Assembly (NCBI GenBank): GCA_023151315.1
Contig: JAKLJE010000003.1
Span: 1 to 61,721 of the forward strand
Direction of reading: 5' to 3'
Length of the DNA: 61,721 nucleotides
From: Bacteroidia bacterium
GTDB lineage: Bacteria > Bacteroidota > Bacteroidia > Palsa-965
Shown here piece after piece: positions 46,423 through 55,818 of the stretch. Each line of letters opens with the position of its first letter. The first letter of the stretch is position 1. The position numbers and the translations under genes were made by a program. Below the pieces are notes generated by a model that made no database searches, had not been told where the DNA came from, and was given only the letters and a program-made list of their open reading frames with translations.

Positions 46423-47820
46423 ATGAGTTACAGAATCGAAAAAGACACCATGGGCGAGGTACAAGTGCCTGCCGACAAATACTGGGGTGCTCAAACCGAA
46501 CGTTCACGCAACAACTTTAAAATCGGGCCGGAAGGTTCAATGCCGCGTGAAGTGATTTATGCTTTCGCATATCTCAAAAAAGCTGCTGCGCATGCAAACC
46601 ACGATCTTGGTGTGCTGGATGCTCCGAAGCGCGATCTCATTTCACAAGTGTGCGATGAAATTCTGGCAGGAAAACTCGACGATCAGTTTCCGCTCGTAAT
46701 CTGGCAAACGGGTTCGGGTACTCAAAGTAACATGAATGCTAACGAAGTGATTGCTTACCGCGGACATGTTATCTCCGGAGGAAAACTCACTGATGAGAAG
46801 AAAGTTCTCAATCCGAACGACGATGTGAACAAATCACAGTCTTCGAATGATACGTATCCGACTGCAATGCACATTGCCGCTTACAAACTCGTTGTTGAGA
46901 ATACAATCCCGGGAATGGAAAAACTCCGTGATACGCTTGCGGCGAAAGCAGCAAGCTGGAACAACGTTGTGAAGACTGGTCGTACGCACTTTATGGATGC
47001 AACTCCGCTTACGCTTGGGCAGGAGTTTTCCGGGTATGCACAACAGATCACCAACAGCATTCGCACAATTAAAAATGCGCTTGAAATGGTGAAGGAACTT
47101 GCGCTTGGAGGTACTGCGGTAGGAACAGGACTGAACACTCCGAAGGGATATGATGTTCTCGTTGCTAAGAAAATCGCTGACTTCACGGGTCTTCCTTTTG
47201 TAACAGCTCCGAATAAGTTTGAAGCACTCGCGGCTCACGATGCAATGGTTGAACTTTCAGGTGCGCTTCGTCGCTCTGCTGTTGCTTTGATGAAAGTTGC
47301 GAATGACATTCGTATGCTCAGCTCAGGACCACGTTCCGGAATCGGAGAAATTGTAATTCCTGATAACGAACCGGGTTCTTCCATCATGCCCGGAAAAGTA
47401 AATCCTACTCAACCGGAAGCACTCACAATGGTGTGCGCTCAGGTTATGGGTAACGATGTTGCAGTCGGAATCGGCGGATCAAATGGTCACTTCGAACTCA
47501 ACGTATTCAAACCGATGATTGCATACAACGTTCTTCAGAGCGCGCGTCTTCTCGGTGATGCATGTGTATCATTTAATGACAAATGTGCTGCCGGCATCGA
47601 GCCGAACCTTCCTGTGATTAAAAAGCACATGGAGAATTCTTTGATGCTTGTTACTTCACTCAATCCGCATATCGGTTACTACAAAGCTGCAGAGATTGCG
47701 AAGAAAGCACACAAAGAGAACAAGACGCTTCGTGAAGCGGCCATCGAACTCGGACACGTTACTTCGGAGCAATTCGATCAGTGGGTGAAACCGGAAGAAA
47801 TGGTAGGTTCATTGAAGTAA
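46423..47820 (+). CDS. fumC: Class II fumarate hydratase
   Basis: A 465-residue enzyme of the fumarase/aspartase superfamily, reversibly hydrating fumarate to malate in the TCA cycle. The superfamily signature [15 protein letters not shown] is present with the catalytic loop Ser, along with [37 protein letters not shown] (binding fumarate) and [20 protein letters not shown]. Length matches other class II fumarases, and residues favour fumarase over aspartase. A-rich leader before the ATG (AATATTCAATCGTT). Confidence 0.97.
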   Translation: MSYRIEKDTMGEVQVPADKYWGAQTERSRNNFKIGPEGSMPREVIYAFAYLKKAAAHANHDLGVLDAPKRDLISQVCDEILAGKLDDQFPLVIWQTGSGTQSNMNANEVIAYRGHVISGGKLTDEKKVLNPNDDVNKSQSSNDTYPTAMHIAAYKLVVENTIPGMEKLRDTLAAKAASWNNVVKTGRTHFMDATPLTLGQEFSGYAQQITNSIRTIKNALEMVKELALGGTAVGTGLNTPKGYDVLVAKKIADFTGLPFVTAPNKFEALAAHDAMVELSGALRRSAVALMKVANDIRMLSSGPRSGIGEIVIPDNEPGSSIMPGKVNPTQPEALTMVCAQVMGNDVAVGIGGSNGHFELNVFKPMIAYNVLQSARLLGDACVSFNDKCAAGIEPNLPVIKKHMENSLMLVTSLNPHIGYYKAAEIAKKAHKENKTLREAAIELGHVTSEQFDQWVKPEEMVGSLK

Positions 47821-47898
47821 ACCAATCTGTTTTGCAATTGGTGTGTTTCGGATTGCAGTTGGAGGTAATGCCTCAGCCGTTATCAGCAGCACACTTTG

Positions 47899-47906
47899 TA
47901 ACTTTA
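47899..47906 (+). promoter_or_regulatory. -7-like box TAACTTTA of the next gene
   Basis: One mismatch to TAnnTTTG, four bases (TACT) before the ATG at 47911. Confidence 0.4.
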
Positions 47907-47910
47907 TACT

Positions 47911-48558
47911 ATGACATTTAAACGCAGCAAGTTCAGTTTCCTTTCCGCTAAGCGATTGGTGGTGCTTGCTGCGTTTTTCTTTCCGCTGTTTCTTGCGGCG
48001 CAGGATACCGCGAAGTTTGTCATTCAGGAAAACTATAAACGCGAAATCGTAATTGATAACAAACGTTATCGCGTGTATAACAACTGGGTGACGTTCGGTG
48101 GCGGCGGAGCATGGCATTCCGAGAATCCGAGAACGCAATTGAATGTGGGAATGAATTATTTCTTCCACATCAAGAAACATTACTTCGGTTTCGGCGGGCT
48201 CGTGAGCGGTGATGAATTCGGTTTGTGGAACAACTTCAGCGGACACGCAGGTTACGTTCCCTGGAGAAAAGAAACAGATCGTAAGAACATGGCCGCATTT
48301 GCAGGTTTGTCATACACATTGGGCTATGATTTTCTGTACGCAGGAACGTATTCGACCGATCGTTGGGATCGCGTTGGATTTTATGCGGAGTTCCAGTATA
48401 CAATGAAGTTGCAATACGCTGTTGGATTAGGACCGACGTTTTTCGTTGATGTAAATCAGAAACGCACTTTAGTCGGTATCAGAATCGACGGATATCTTTC
48501 CGGTGCTTATCGCGGTTACGTAAAAGGGAAACAGCCGCCTCCGAAGGTTCACAACTAG
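47911..48558 (+). CDS. Exported barrel-like protein of unknown function
   Basis: A 215-residue protein with a signal sequence starting after a charged stretch (RLVVLAAFFFPLFLAAQDTA). The rest is strand-rich with many aromatics (VYNNWVTFGGGGAWHSENPR, LNVGMNYFFHIKKHYFGFGG, VGFYAEFQYTMKLQYAVGLG) and looks like an outer-membrane barrel with a basic C-terminus. No family name. Converges with the lipoprotein gene; stops are 2 bp apart. Confidence 0.7.
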   Translation: MTFKRSKFSFLSAKRLVVLAAFFFPLFLAAQDTAKFVIQENYKREIVIDNKRYRVYNNWVTFGGGGAWHSENPRTQLNVGMNYFFHIKKHYFGFGGLVSGDEFGLWNNFSGHAGYVPWRKETDRKNMAAFAGLSYTLGYDFLYAGTYSTDRWDRVGFYAEFQYTMKLQYAVGLGPTFFVDVNQKRTLVGIRIDGYLSGAYRGYVKGKQPPPKVHN

Positions 48559-48560
48559 AA

Positions 48561-48998
48561 TTACTGAACGCGTGTGTAGAATTTCTCTTTCGAACGCGTT
48601 CCATCCGGATTCACATCAAAGATGGTATCATTGCTCAGCAGCAAACGCGCCTGCATGGGAATTACAACTACTCGCAAGGAATCGCTGTGATGCGATAGCT
48701 CTTCTTTGAAGAAAATTTCAGGATGCTCCTTCCAATACTTGCTCATTTCCGTCATCACAAGAAAACTGTCTTCCGCAATCTGCCAATGTCCGGCTGAGAG
48801 AAACTGACGCTTCAGCGAATCATCATCACGCATACAGCGGAAGATCATCACGGAATCATCACGAAGTTCAAGAGTAATCTGATTCTTGTCCCAAGGCTTC
48901 GTATTTGCCCATTTACCTGTCGGGTTATAGATCTTAATTGCGGGTTCGGAACACGCAGTAAGTATAACGGTAGTTAGGAATATTGCAACGCGGAACAT
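48561..48998 (-). CDS. Small lipoprotein of unknown function
   Basis: A 145-residue protein with MFRVAIFLTTVILTAC, a clear lipobox (LTAC). The mature part begins SEPAIKIYNPTGKWANTKPW and is strand-rich, with a lipocalin-like GHWQIAEDSFLVMTEMS strand pair. The ATG overlaps the manC stop codon by one base (TAATG), so it is coupled to manC and the aminotransferase, although no obvious link to sugar-nucleotide synthesis exists. Confidence 0.7.
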   Translation of the reverse strand: MFRVAIFLTTVILTACSEPAIKIYNPTGKWANTKPWDKNQITLELRDDSVMIFRCMRDDDSLKRQFLSAGHWQIAEDSFLVMTEMSKYWKEHPEIFFKEELSHHSDSLRVVVIPMQARLLLSNDTIFDVNPDGTRSKEKFYTRVQ

Positions 48999-50086
48999 TA
49001 TACAAAGCGATCGCCTTTGGCAACTTTCACGTCGTTTACAAACGTACGGATCTGCTGTTCATCCTGCTTTTTACAAATGAGCAGAATGTTGTCCGATTCC
49101 ACCACTATATAATCTTCGAGACCTTCAATAACAACGAGTTTATCTTTCGGCACATTCACTACACAGCCGGATGACTTGTACATCATCACTTGCTTACCGA
49201 CGATTGCATTTTCGTTTTCGTCTTTCTTGATGTGTGTGTAAAGTGAGCCCCATGTTCCGAGATCTGACCAACCTATGATAGAAGAGCGCACATATACGTT
49301 GTCTGCTTTTTCCATTACGGCATAATCAATGGAAATATTCTTGCAACGCGCATATGCGTCACGCAACCATTCAGCTTCCTGTGGTGTTGACCACTTGTCG
49401 TCTCCTTCCTGGAAGATTTGCGCCATTTCCGGCAGGTGCATCTCGAATGCTTTCATGATGCTCTTCGCGCTCCAGATGAAAATTCCGGCATTCCACAGAA
49501 AGTCGCCGCTCTGAAGAAAAAACTCGGCCATTTCGAGGTCGGGCTTCTCGGTGAAAGTCTTAACCTTCTTGATGCGCTTGTCCTTCTCTACTACATCAGA
49601 ATCCACAAACTGAATGTAGCCGTAACCGGTGTCAGGACGTGTTGGTTTGATACCGATTGTGATCAGACAATCATCCTGTGCGGCTTTGCGCATGCAGGAG
49701 TTGATTGCTTTTGTGAATGTATCTTCTTTCGTGATGAGATGATCGGATGGAGCAACAACCATGACCGCATCAGGATTCATAGAGTGGATTTTCCACGCCG
49801 CAAACGCAACACATGGTGCTGTGTTTTTCCGTGCAGGTTCACTGAGAATATTCGGTAAATGAAGATCAGGCAGCTGTTCCGATACAAGTCCGCGGTAACT
49901 TTCATTTGTTACAACGAAAATGTTTTCCGGTTTGCAAAACTGCAACGCACGATCATAAGTTGATTGAAGCAATGTGCGTCCTGTTCCCAGAACGTCAATG
50001 AATTGTTTGGGATGCGCAGTGCGGCTCATCGGCCAGAATCTGGTTCCGACGCCACCTGCCATAATAACACAATAACGGTTTTTCAT
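48998..50086 (-). CDS. manC: Mannose-1-phosphate guanylyltransferase
   Basis: A 362-residue enzyme that makes GDP-mannose from mannose-1-phosphate and GTP for cell-surface glycans. The N-terminal nucleotide signature VIMAGGVGTRFWPMSRTAHP with PKQF is complete, and VVAPSDHLI and FTEKPDLEMAEFFLQSGDFL-WNAGIF are diagnostic. The C-terminal isomerase half seen in bifunctional ManC is absent. Middle of a three-gene operon (11 bp from the aminotransferase, overlapping the lipoprotein). Confidence 0.96.
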   Translation of the reverse strand: MKNRYCVIMAGGVGTRFWPMSRTAHPKQFIDVLGTGRTLLQSTYDRALQFCKPENIFVVTNESYRGLVSEQLPDLHLPNILSEPARKNTAPCVAFAAWKIHSMNPDAVMVVAPSDHLITKEDTFTKAINSCMRKAAQDDCLITIGIKPTRPDTGYGYIQFVDSDVVEKDKRIKKVKTFTEKPDLEMAEFFLQSGDFLWNAGIFIWSAKSIMKAFEMHLPEMAQIFQEGDDKWSTPQEAEWLRDAYARCKNISIDYAVMEKADNVYVRSSIIGWSDLGTWGSLYTHIKKDENENAIVGKQVMMYKSSGCVVNVPKDKLVVIEGLEDYIVVESDNILLICKKQDEQQIRTFVNDVKVAKGDRFV

Positions 50087-50097
50087 TTCCGGGAAAC

Positions 50098-51399
50098 TCA
50101 GGACAACTTAGACAATGCTTTTTCAAGCGATTCAATTACCAGCTCAACATCTTCAAGCTTGCATGTGCCCACGGAAAGACGATACCAGTTCGACTCAGCA
50201 GAAGCACCGAATGCGTTAAATGGAACCACAGCAACTTTCGCTTCGTTGAGAATGTAGCTTGTGATATCTTTTGTGGTTGCAAGTGTTTTTCCGTCAGCAG
50301 TTTTCTTTCCATGCAAAGCAAATTGCACAGTGAGATAAATTGCAGCTTGCGGAGCAATGGAATCAACTTTGAATCCTTTCGCTTTCAGAGATTGAAATCC
50401 TTTATGGAAACCAACAAGACGTGCATTTACTTTTTCTTTGATGTCATCAAGAAAAGCATCGTATTGATTGAGATCAGAGAGGAACTTCGCACTTGCAACC
50501 TGCTCGGCTTTCGGAGCCCATGCGCCAACGTGAGAGAGAATGGATTTCATTTTTTCAACGATGCGCTTCGGACCCATTGCCCAACCCACGCGAACGCCGG
50601 TTGCGGCAAGTGATTTTGAAATTCCGTCAACGAAAATGGTGTAGTTGCGCATTTCAGGACGCAGACTCACCGGATCGTAATGTTTTACATCTCCGAATGT
50701 CAGTGCCCAGTAAATCTGATCGTACAACAAGTACAGCGGCTTCTGTGAAGGTCCGCGACGTTTGTTCTCTTCGAGAATCATATCGCAGATTTCAGTAAGT
50801 GTTTCTTTCGTGAAAGTTGTTCCTGTAGGATTCAACGGCGAGCAAAGCGAAACGAGTGCAACATCTTTCAGATGCGGTTTCAATTCAGCCGCTGTTGGCA
50901 TGAAATTATTTTCCGGCTTGGTTTCTACGAAAACCTGAAAGCTGTAATCGCCGGAATTCATGTGCGTGTAGTGATTGTTATTCCACGATGGAACAGGGAA
51001 TAACACTTTTTCGCCCGGATCGAGAACGGTTCTGTAAATAGCGTAAATCACAGGACGAGCTCCGCCTGCAATGAGAATTTCATCAGTGGCATATTTCAAT
51101 CCCTGACGTTTCTCAATCAGTTCGGAAACAGCTTTACGTAATTCAGCAACACCGTCAGCTGCAGGATAATTAGTTTCATCTGCATCATAAGCAGCAATGA
51201 TTTCCTTTTTCAGTGCTGTTGGAATCGGGAAAATCTTCGGATTGAAATCACCGATGGTGAAGTTGTAAACTTTTTCACCGTTGCGGATTTTTTCATTGAT
51301 TTCCGCTGCGAGTTTGATGATTTCAGAACCGATGAGTGATTCGGCCATGCGGCCTGCGCGCAAATCGGGTGTGCTTTGTGTGGCTGTTGCGTTGCTCAT
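50098..51399 (-). CDS. PLP-dependent class I aminotransferase
   Basis: A 433-residue fold-type I aminotransferase from ATG 51399; the earlier GTG at 51426 is the first base of a -7-like box and is rejected. The PLP-lysine region is FVDGISKSLAATGVRVGWAM, with upstream ANDxxA-like NFTIGDFNPKIFPIPTALKK and SLCSPLNPTGTTF binding the carboxylate. It resembles aspartate/aromatic aminotransferases, but the substrate cannot be fixed. It heads the operon with manC. The leader of ~22 bases is AT-rich. Confidence 0.93.
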   Translation of the reverse strand: MSNATATQSTPDLRAGRMAESLIGSEIIKLAAEINEKIRNGEKVYNFTIGDFNPKIFPIPTALKKEIIAAYDADETNYPAADGVAELRKAVSELIEKRQGLKYATDEILIAGGARPVIYAIYRTVLDPGEKVLFPVPSWNNNHYTHMNSGDYSFQVFVETKPENNFMPTAAELKPHLKDVALVSLCSPLNPTGTTFTKETLTEICDMILEENKRRGPSQKPLYLLYDQIYWALTFGDVKHYDPVSLRPEMRNYTIFVDGISKSLAATGVRVGWAMGPKRIVEKMKSILSHVGAWAPKAEQVASAKFLSDLNQYDAFLDDIKEKVNARLVGFHKGFQSLKAKGFKVDSIAPQAAIYLTVQFALHGKKTADGKTLATTKDITSYILNEAKVAVVPFNAFGASAESNWYRLSVGTCKLEDVELVIESLEKALSKLS

Positions 51400-51425
51400 A
51401 AATGTGTGTGACTTTTCAGCGGTCA

Positions 51426-51433
51426 CGAAGGTA
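51426..51433 (-). promoter_or_regulatory. -7-like box TACCTTCG of the aminotransferase operon
   Basis: One mismatch to TAnnTTTG, 26 bases before the ATG at 51399. Confidence 0.45.
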
Positions 51434-51576
51434 CGAAATTACCAAGGGCGAAAGAGGGTGTTTTCGCTCTGAAAAAACATGATTTTTACACCGGTTTTGT
51501 GATTGGAATCAGTTTCCGGTACTTTCGATGGCAACTATCCGGATAACTTGCGTCATTAATTGTAAAATACCAATGT

Positions 51577-52263
51577 ATGAGATTGCTGCTTTTTCTGTTT
51601 TCAGTTGTGATTGCGGGCTCGTTGTACGCAGGCAAAGGAGATACGGCAATCTACCGTAGGACGTATTACCTGGGATTAACATCCGCTTACAGCACATTTC
51701 AGGAAGAGTTACGCACTCCGACGCAGTATGTAAACGCTTTAGTGCAGATTCAGCCGGGAGCAACTGTACTGCATGGAGGAGGATTAGGTTTGGTGTACGA
51801 TTTCCCGTTCGCTTCCCGATTCTCGTGTGAGATTAATGCGCAGTATTTTCGATACACAGGTTACAGAACCATGGCGACCGGATATGTTATTGATTCTGAC
51901 GGATCGGACCTTCACATGTCAGGATATAAATGTGAATGGTTCAATTCAAATGAAATGAACTGCCGTCTGGTTTTTGCAGCAGAGCTTTTACGTAATTCTC
52001 GCTTCTCTATTCATGCCGGTCTGGGCGGATGGGGACTTGCTGCAGGCAACAGAGAAAGCGGGAATGTTGCAGGTGTTGAAGCAATAGTAAAATCATGGAT
52101 TCCGGTTAGTCGCGGAAGCGCAGTGCAGGCCGGATTGATCTACGGCGTCACAGGCAGTGGAACTTATATTCAATTGCGTGCAGCGTTTGCAGTGCGAGGT
52201 ACACGCATTTACAGACATCGTCCGAGTAAATATTACGTACGCACTTACGAAGAAGGGGAGTAG
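51577..52263 (+). CDS. Exported outer-membrane-like protein of unknown function
   Basis: A 228-residue protein with a signal peptide (LLLFLFSVVIAGSLYAGKGD). The mature part alternates strands and turns (LGLTSAYSTFQEELRTPTQY, GGGLGLVYDFPFASRFSCEI, LGGWGLAAGNRESGNVAGVE) and ends in a basic Arg/Tyr-rich tail (YRHRPSKYYVRTYEEGE). Probably an outer-membrane barrel. Its stop is one base from the stop of the opposing SprT-like gene. Confidence 0.7.
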   Translation: MRLLLFLFSVVIAGSLYAGKGDTAIYRRTYYLGLTSAYSTFQEELRTPTQYVNALVQIQPGATVLHGGGLGLVYDFPFASRFSCEINAQYFRYTGYRTMATGYVIDSDGSDLHMSGYKCEWFNSNEMNCRLVFAAELLRNSRFSIHAGLGGWGLAAGNRESGNVAGVEAIVKSWIPVSRGSAVQAGLIYGVTGSGTYIQLRAAFAVRGTRIYRHRPSKYYVRTYEEGE

Positions 52264-52264
52264 G

Positions 52265-52882
52265 TTACTGGATTTTTACTTTCACATCCGCAAGTCCCGA
52301 AAACAAATACACGTGCCCCGTCAGTTTTTCTTTACACTGATAGCGTGTACGCATCTTCATTCCCTTTATGAAAATTCTTCCGCCGTAATCAAATTCCGCA
52401 TTCAGCGGGAGCGTTTCGAGATGAATAAAACCATTCGGTTTATCGTGTTTGCGGAGAACGCGCATCAAATCGATATCAGAGCAACTGCTCGCGCCGGGAT
52501 CACGCATGTAACTGATGATGGCATCGCGAACATCATCCGGAAATACTTCCAAGCGCATCACGGGTCGCATCAATTCTTTGAATGAATTTTTCCATTCTTC
52601 TCCGTGCGGTTTTACACGGTGACCGTGACGCTCGTAGGTGAGCAGATGAGCAATTTCATGAACCAGCGTCAGCAAAAATGCATACTGATTCATATCGCGA
52701 TTCACGGTGATAGTATGATTCAATCCGGGTTTCGGTGGACGATAATCGCCATACAAACTCTGACGCGGCTTGCGGATTTTAAGCTTGAAATTGAAATGAA
52801 AAATCCACTCCGAAATCAGCGGCACTGCTGCTTCGGGAATATACTTCGCAAGAATGGATTGATTTCGGGTAGCTTGATCCAC
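52265..52882 (-). CDS. SprT-like zinc metalloprotease-fold protein
   Basis: A 205-residue protein with the zinc motif HEIAH in LVHEIAHLLTYERHGHRVKP and a third ligand candidate in HGEEWKNSFKELM. The N-terminus reads MDQATRNQSILAKYIPEAAV, and the last ~60 residues form a small domain with two Cys (RYQCKEKL, GASSCSDIDLM region), probably a zinc ribbon as in the SprT family (eukaryotic relative: SPRTN, DNA-protein crosslink repair). Its bacterial role is unproven. The start is GTG; a TAATTTAG box sits three bases upstream, so the message may be leaderless. Confidence 0.85.
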   Translation of the reverse strand: MDQATRNQSILAKYIPEAAVPLISEWIFHFNFKLKIRKPRQSLYGDYRPPKPGLNHTITVNRDMNQYAFLLTLVHEIAHLLTYERHGHRVKPHGEEWKNSFKELMRPVMRLEVFPDDVRDAIISYMRDPGASSCSDIDLMRVLRKHDKPNGFIHLETLPLNAEFDYGGRIFIKGMKMRTRYQCKEKLTGHVYLFSGLADVKVKIQ

Positions 52883-52973
52883 GCTCTAAATTAATTCACA
52901 CATCTGAATGTTCTCATTGTGCCGCACAGTGAAATTGAAATGCGCGGATTTGCACCACTTTAGGATTTGCACA

Positions 52974-55172
52974 TTATTTCAACAGCTGATAGGTGATGAA
53001 ACTTGCTACCCAAGCCAGTGCGCCCATGAACGTAAATTGAATCGCCGGCCATTTCCAGCTTTTGGTTTCACGTTTCACTATGGCAATCGTACTGATGCAT
53101 TGCAACGCAAAAGCGTAGAAAATCAAAAGCGAAACTGCCGTTGCGAAACTGTACACCGGCAACCCGCTATCAGCATGTTTTTCGACTGCCATGCGCTCGC
53201 GAATCGGTACAATGTTTTCATCGTCTCCGGCTCCGTAAATAGTTGCCATCGTTCCTACAAAAACTTCCCGCGCTGCAAGAGAAGTAATCAAACTGATCCC
53301 GATTTTCCAATCGTAACCCAATGGTGCAATTGCCGGCTCAATGATTTTTCCGAGTCGTCCCGCATAGGACAATTCCAGTTGTCGCGAATTCAGAATGCTC
53401 AGTGCTGCGTTGATTGAATCCGCTTTGAGACTGTCCATGTAAATCAGTTGATCTCTGAATTCATGGTCATTGTATTTATCAGAAGTAAAATCAACTCTGT
53501 TTTCCAGAACATCTTCCATCTCGGAAATCCTGCTCTGATTTTGTTTGAATTCATCTCCCGGTCCGAATGAAACCATAAACCACAATACAACTGCAACCGC
53601 GAGAATCACTTTCCCTGCATCAACGAGGAATATTTTCACCTTCTCATAAATGAGGTAAAACACATTGCTCCATTTCGGCATGCGATACACGGGCAATTCC
53701 ATGATGAACCAACTGCGTCCTTTTCCTTTGATGATTTTATTCATCACCCACGCAGCTGCAATTGCTGTTACAAATCCGAGCACATACATGCCCATGAGCA
53801 CCAAGCCTTGCAGATGGAAAATGCCTCCAACCATTTTATCAGGAATCACCAATGAAATAAGCAAGGTGTAAACCGGAAGTCGCGCACTGCAACTCATCAG
53901 CGGTGTTACCATAATCGTGATGATGCGTTCTTTCCAATTGCTGATGGTTCGTGTTCCCATGATTGCAGGAACTGCGCACGCCATGCCGCTGATCAATGGA
54001 ATAACAGATCGACCGTGTAATCCGATTTTCCGCATGAGTTTGTCCATGATGAAACTCACGCGCGCCATGTAACCTGAATCTTCCAGCATGGCAATGAAGA
54101 AAAACAGCAATGCAATTTGCGGAATGAAAATCACTACGCCGCTTAATCCTGCAAGCAATCCGTTAACTATAAGATCGGTGAGCACGCCTTCAGGGAATGA
54201 AGTCAGAATCAATTCCTGTATCCATGCAAAGCCACTTTCAATCCAGCTCATCGGATATTCTGCCAGATAGAAAATACTCTGGAAAACTGCGAGCATGATC
54301 AACAGAAAAATAACATAGCCCCAGACTTTGTGTGTGATCCATCTGTCAATTTTCTGAGTGAATCCCGCGTTGCCTGTTGCTTTTCCCACGCAGGCTTCGA
54401 GATGTCGTGCAATAACTCCGTAACGCAGCAAACTTTCTTCTGCCTGTGCGGTGTTCGGACTGAAACCGGCATCGGCCAATTGCTCACGCCATTTTTCATC
54501 AGTGGCGAAAAGCTGATGCGCTTTGTAAAGCGCAGGATATTCTTTGATATTCTCTGCAGCGAAAGATTTCAATACAAGATTCACTGCAGGCCAACTGATC
54601 GAAGCTGCATCCAGAAAACGATAAGCAGGAAGTTCATTATGCTCTGATAAAACCTGCTCAAGTTCTTCAAGTCCGGTTTTATTTCTTGCACTTACAGGAA
54701 CAACAGGAATGCCTAAACGATTCGACAGTCGTTGTACATCAATACTGATTCCCGCTTTTTGTGCGTCGTCCATCATGTTCAACGCAAGAACACAGGGAAG
54801 ATTAAGATCTATGATTTGTCCGGCGAGAAATAAACTTCTCTTCAGACTGGTTGCATCAGCAACAATGAGAACGAGATCAGGAAAATCAGGATTCGATTTG
54901 TCAACGAGAACATTCGTTGCTACTTCTTCATCCATTGACTTCGCGTAAAGCGAATACGTACCCGGCAAATCGATGTAACTGAATTCAACTTCCTGTTTAC
55001 CGAATTGTTTTCGAACAAGAGCTGTTTTCTTATCGACCGTTACACCCGGAAAATTTCCTGTACGCTGGTTTAATCCTGTAAGTGCATTGAAAAGTGTGGA
55101 CTTGCCGCTGTTCGGATTACCGATGAGAGCAACTTTGCGCTTTAATACAGATTTCTGCCCCGCGTTTTCCAC
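52974..55172 (-). CDS. feoB: Ferrous iron transporter FeoB
   Basis: A 732-residue FeoB, importing Fe2+ across the inner membrane. The G domain has G1 GNPNSGKS (residues 18-25), a G3 DLPGTYSL and G4 ALNMMDDA, followed by the helical GDI domain. The membrane part has two Gate motifs (ISGMACAVPAIMGTRTISNW and SLAARE) and the FeoB-type segment PLMSCSARLPVYTLLISLVI. It lies 11 bp from feoA. The C-terminal ~60 residues include a hydrophobic end without the long cytosolic tail seen in some species. Confidence 0.97.
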   Translation of the reverse strand: MENAGQKSVLKRKVALIGNPNSGKSTLFNALTGLNQRTGNFPGVTVDKKTALVRKQFGKQEVEFSYIDLPGTYSLYAKSMDEEVATNVLVDKSNPDFPDLVLIVADATSLKRSLFLAGQIIDLNLPCVLALNMMDDAQKAGISIDVQRLSNRLGIPVVPVSARNKTGLEELEQVLSEHNELPAYRFLDAASISWPAVNLVLKSFAAENIKEYPALYKAHQLFATDEKWREQLADAGFSPNTAQAEESLLRYGVIARHLEACVGKATGNAGFTQKIDRWITHKVWGYVIFLLIMLAVFQSIFYLAEYPMSWIESGFAWIQELILTSFPEGVLTDLIVNGLLAGLSGVVIFIPQIALLFFFIAMLEDSGYMARVSFIMDKLMRKIGLHGRSVIPLISGMACAVPAIMGTRTISNWKERIITIMVTPLMSCSARLPVYTLLISLVIPDKMVGGIFHLQGLVLMGMYVLGFVTAIAAAWVMNKIIKGKGRSWFIMELPVYRMPKWSNVFYLIYEKVKIFLVDAGKVILAVAVVLWFMVSFGPGDEFKQNQSRISEMEDVLENRVDFTSDKYNDHEFRDQLIYMDSLKADSINAALSILNSRQLELSYAGRLGKIIEPAIAPLGYDWKIGISLITSLAAREVFVGTMATIYGAGDDENIVPIRERMAVEKHADSGLPVYSFATAVSLLIFYAFALQCISTIAIVKRETKSWKWPAIQFTFMGALAWVASFITYQLLK

Positions 55173-55183
55173 ATCCGTACGAA

Positions 55184-55423
55184 TCAGTTGGAAGCGACTT
55201 TACGAATCGTCACTGTCTCGGCTTCTGAAAGCCGCATGCTGAGCAGATATCCCGCAATGCGAACTGCGATGGGATCACCAAGAGGCGCAACTTTTTCCAG
55301 AGTCACTTCTTCTCCCGGAGTACAACCCATTTCAAGCAACTTCACGGAGATTTCAGCATCATCCAAAGAATGAATGATGGCTTTTTCGCCGGGACGTAAT
55401 GAGGTTAGCTTGTCTGCTTTCAC
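55184..55423 (-). CDS. feoA: FeoA, ferrous iron transport accessory protein
   Basis: A 79-residue SH3-like FeoA domain (LLEMGCTPGEEVTLEKVAPL, GDPIAVRIAGYLLSMRLSEA), probably modulating FeoB. Start is GTG at 55423 with a perfect -7 box four bases upstream. The pair is a minimal feoAB operon, with no feoC. No recognisable Fur or DtxR site was seen, though I could not scan with a matrix. Confidence 0.95.
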   Translation of the reverse strand: MKADKLTSLRPGEKAIIHSLDDAEISVKLLEMGCTPGEEVTLEKVAPLGDPIAVRIAGYLLSMRLSEAETVTIRKVASN

Positions 55424-55427
55424 AATA

Positions 55428-55435
55428 CAAAGTTA
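55428..55435 (-). promoter_or_regulatory. -7 box TAACTTTG of feoAB
   Basis: A perfect TAnnTTTG, with TATT between it and the GTG at 55423, predicting a leaderless feoA message. Confidence 0.6.
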
Positions 55436-55501
55436 CAGCTTGTACGATGGAATGGGGGAAAATCCTTTATACCTAAAAGAGGGTATTTTAGAAAACGACA
55501 A

Positions 55502-55663
55502 CTAGCGATGGCGTTTCACCTTCTTCGGCTTGCTGTTCTTCTTGAAATTCGGACAGTCTCCGCAATTGTTTTTTCCTTTGAAAAGGAAGCAGCTGTCCAA
55601 TGTGGTAACAGTAACTGCACCAAGAATTAAAAACGGTAATGCTCTTCTGAAGAAACGCGACAT
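55502..55663 (-). CDS. 53-residue small lipoprotein, too short for common filters
   Basis: An ATG at 55663 opens a 53-codon frame ending TAG at 55502. MSRFFRRALPFLILGAVTVT leads to TLDSC, a good lipobox with Cys21. The mature peptide FLFKGKNNCGDCPNFKKNS has a CxxC and is basic, ending KKVKRHR. Small lipoproteins with a C-x-x-C near the lipid anchor are known in Bacteroidota. It lies in the 395-bp gap between feoA and the MlaE gene; the rest of the gap shows only short hairpins (AACGCA with TGCGTT near 55733) and AT-rich promoter sequence. Confidence 0.6.
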   Translation of the reverse strand: MSRFFRRALPFLILGAVTVTTLDSCFLFKGKNNCGDCPNFKKNSKPKKVKRHR

Positions 55664-55818
55664 GATCAAATATACAATAAGTTCGCTACAACCCGTTTAC
55701 GGTCGGGGATTACCTGAGCGTCTTTGATTTATAACGCAAATACCTGCGTTTTGGTACATGTTGGCTCCAATGATTCAGCGAAACATGCGTGAATATTGAG
55801 TATTTTTAAGCCTTCAAA

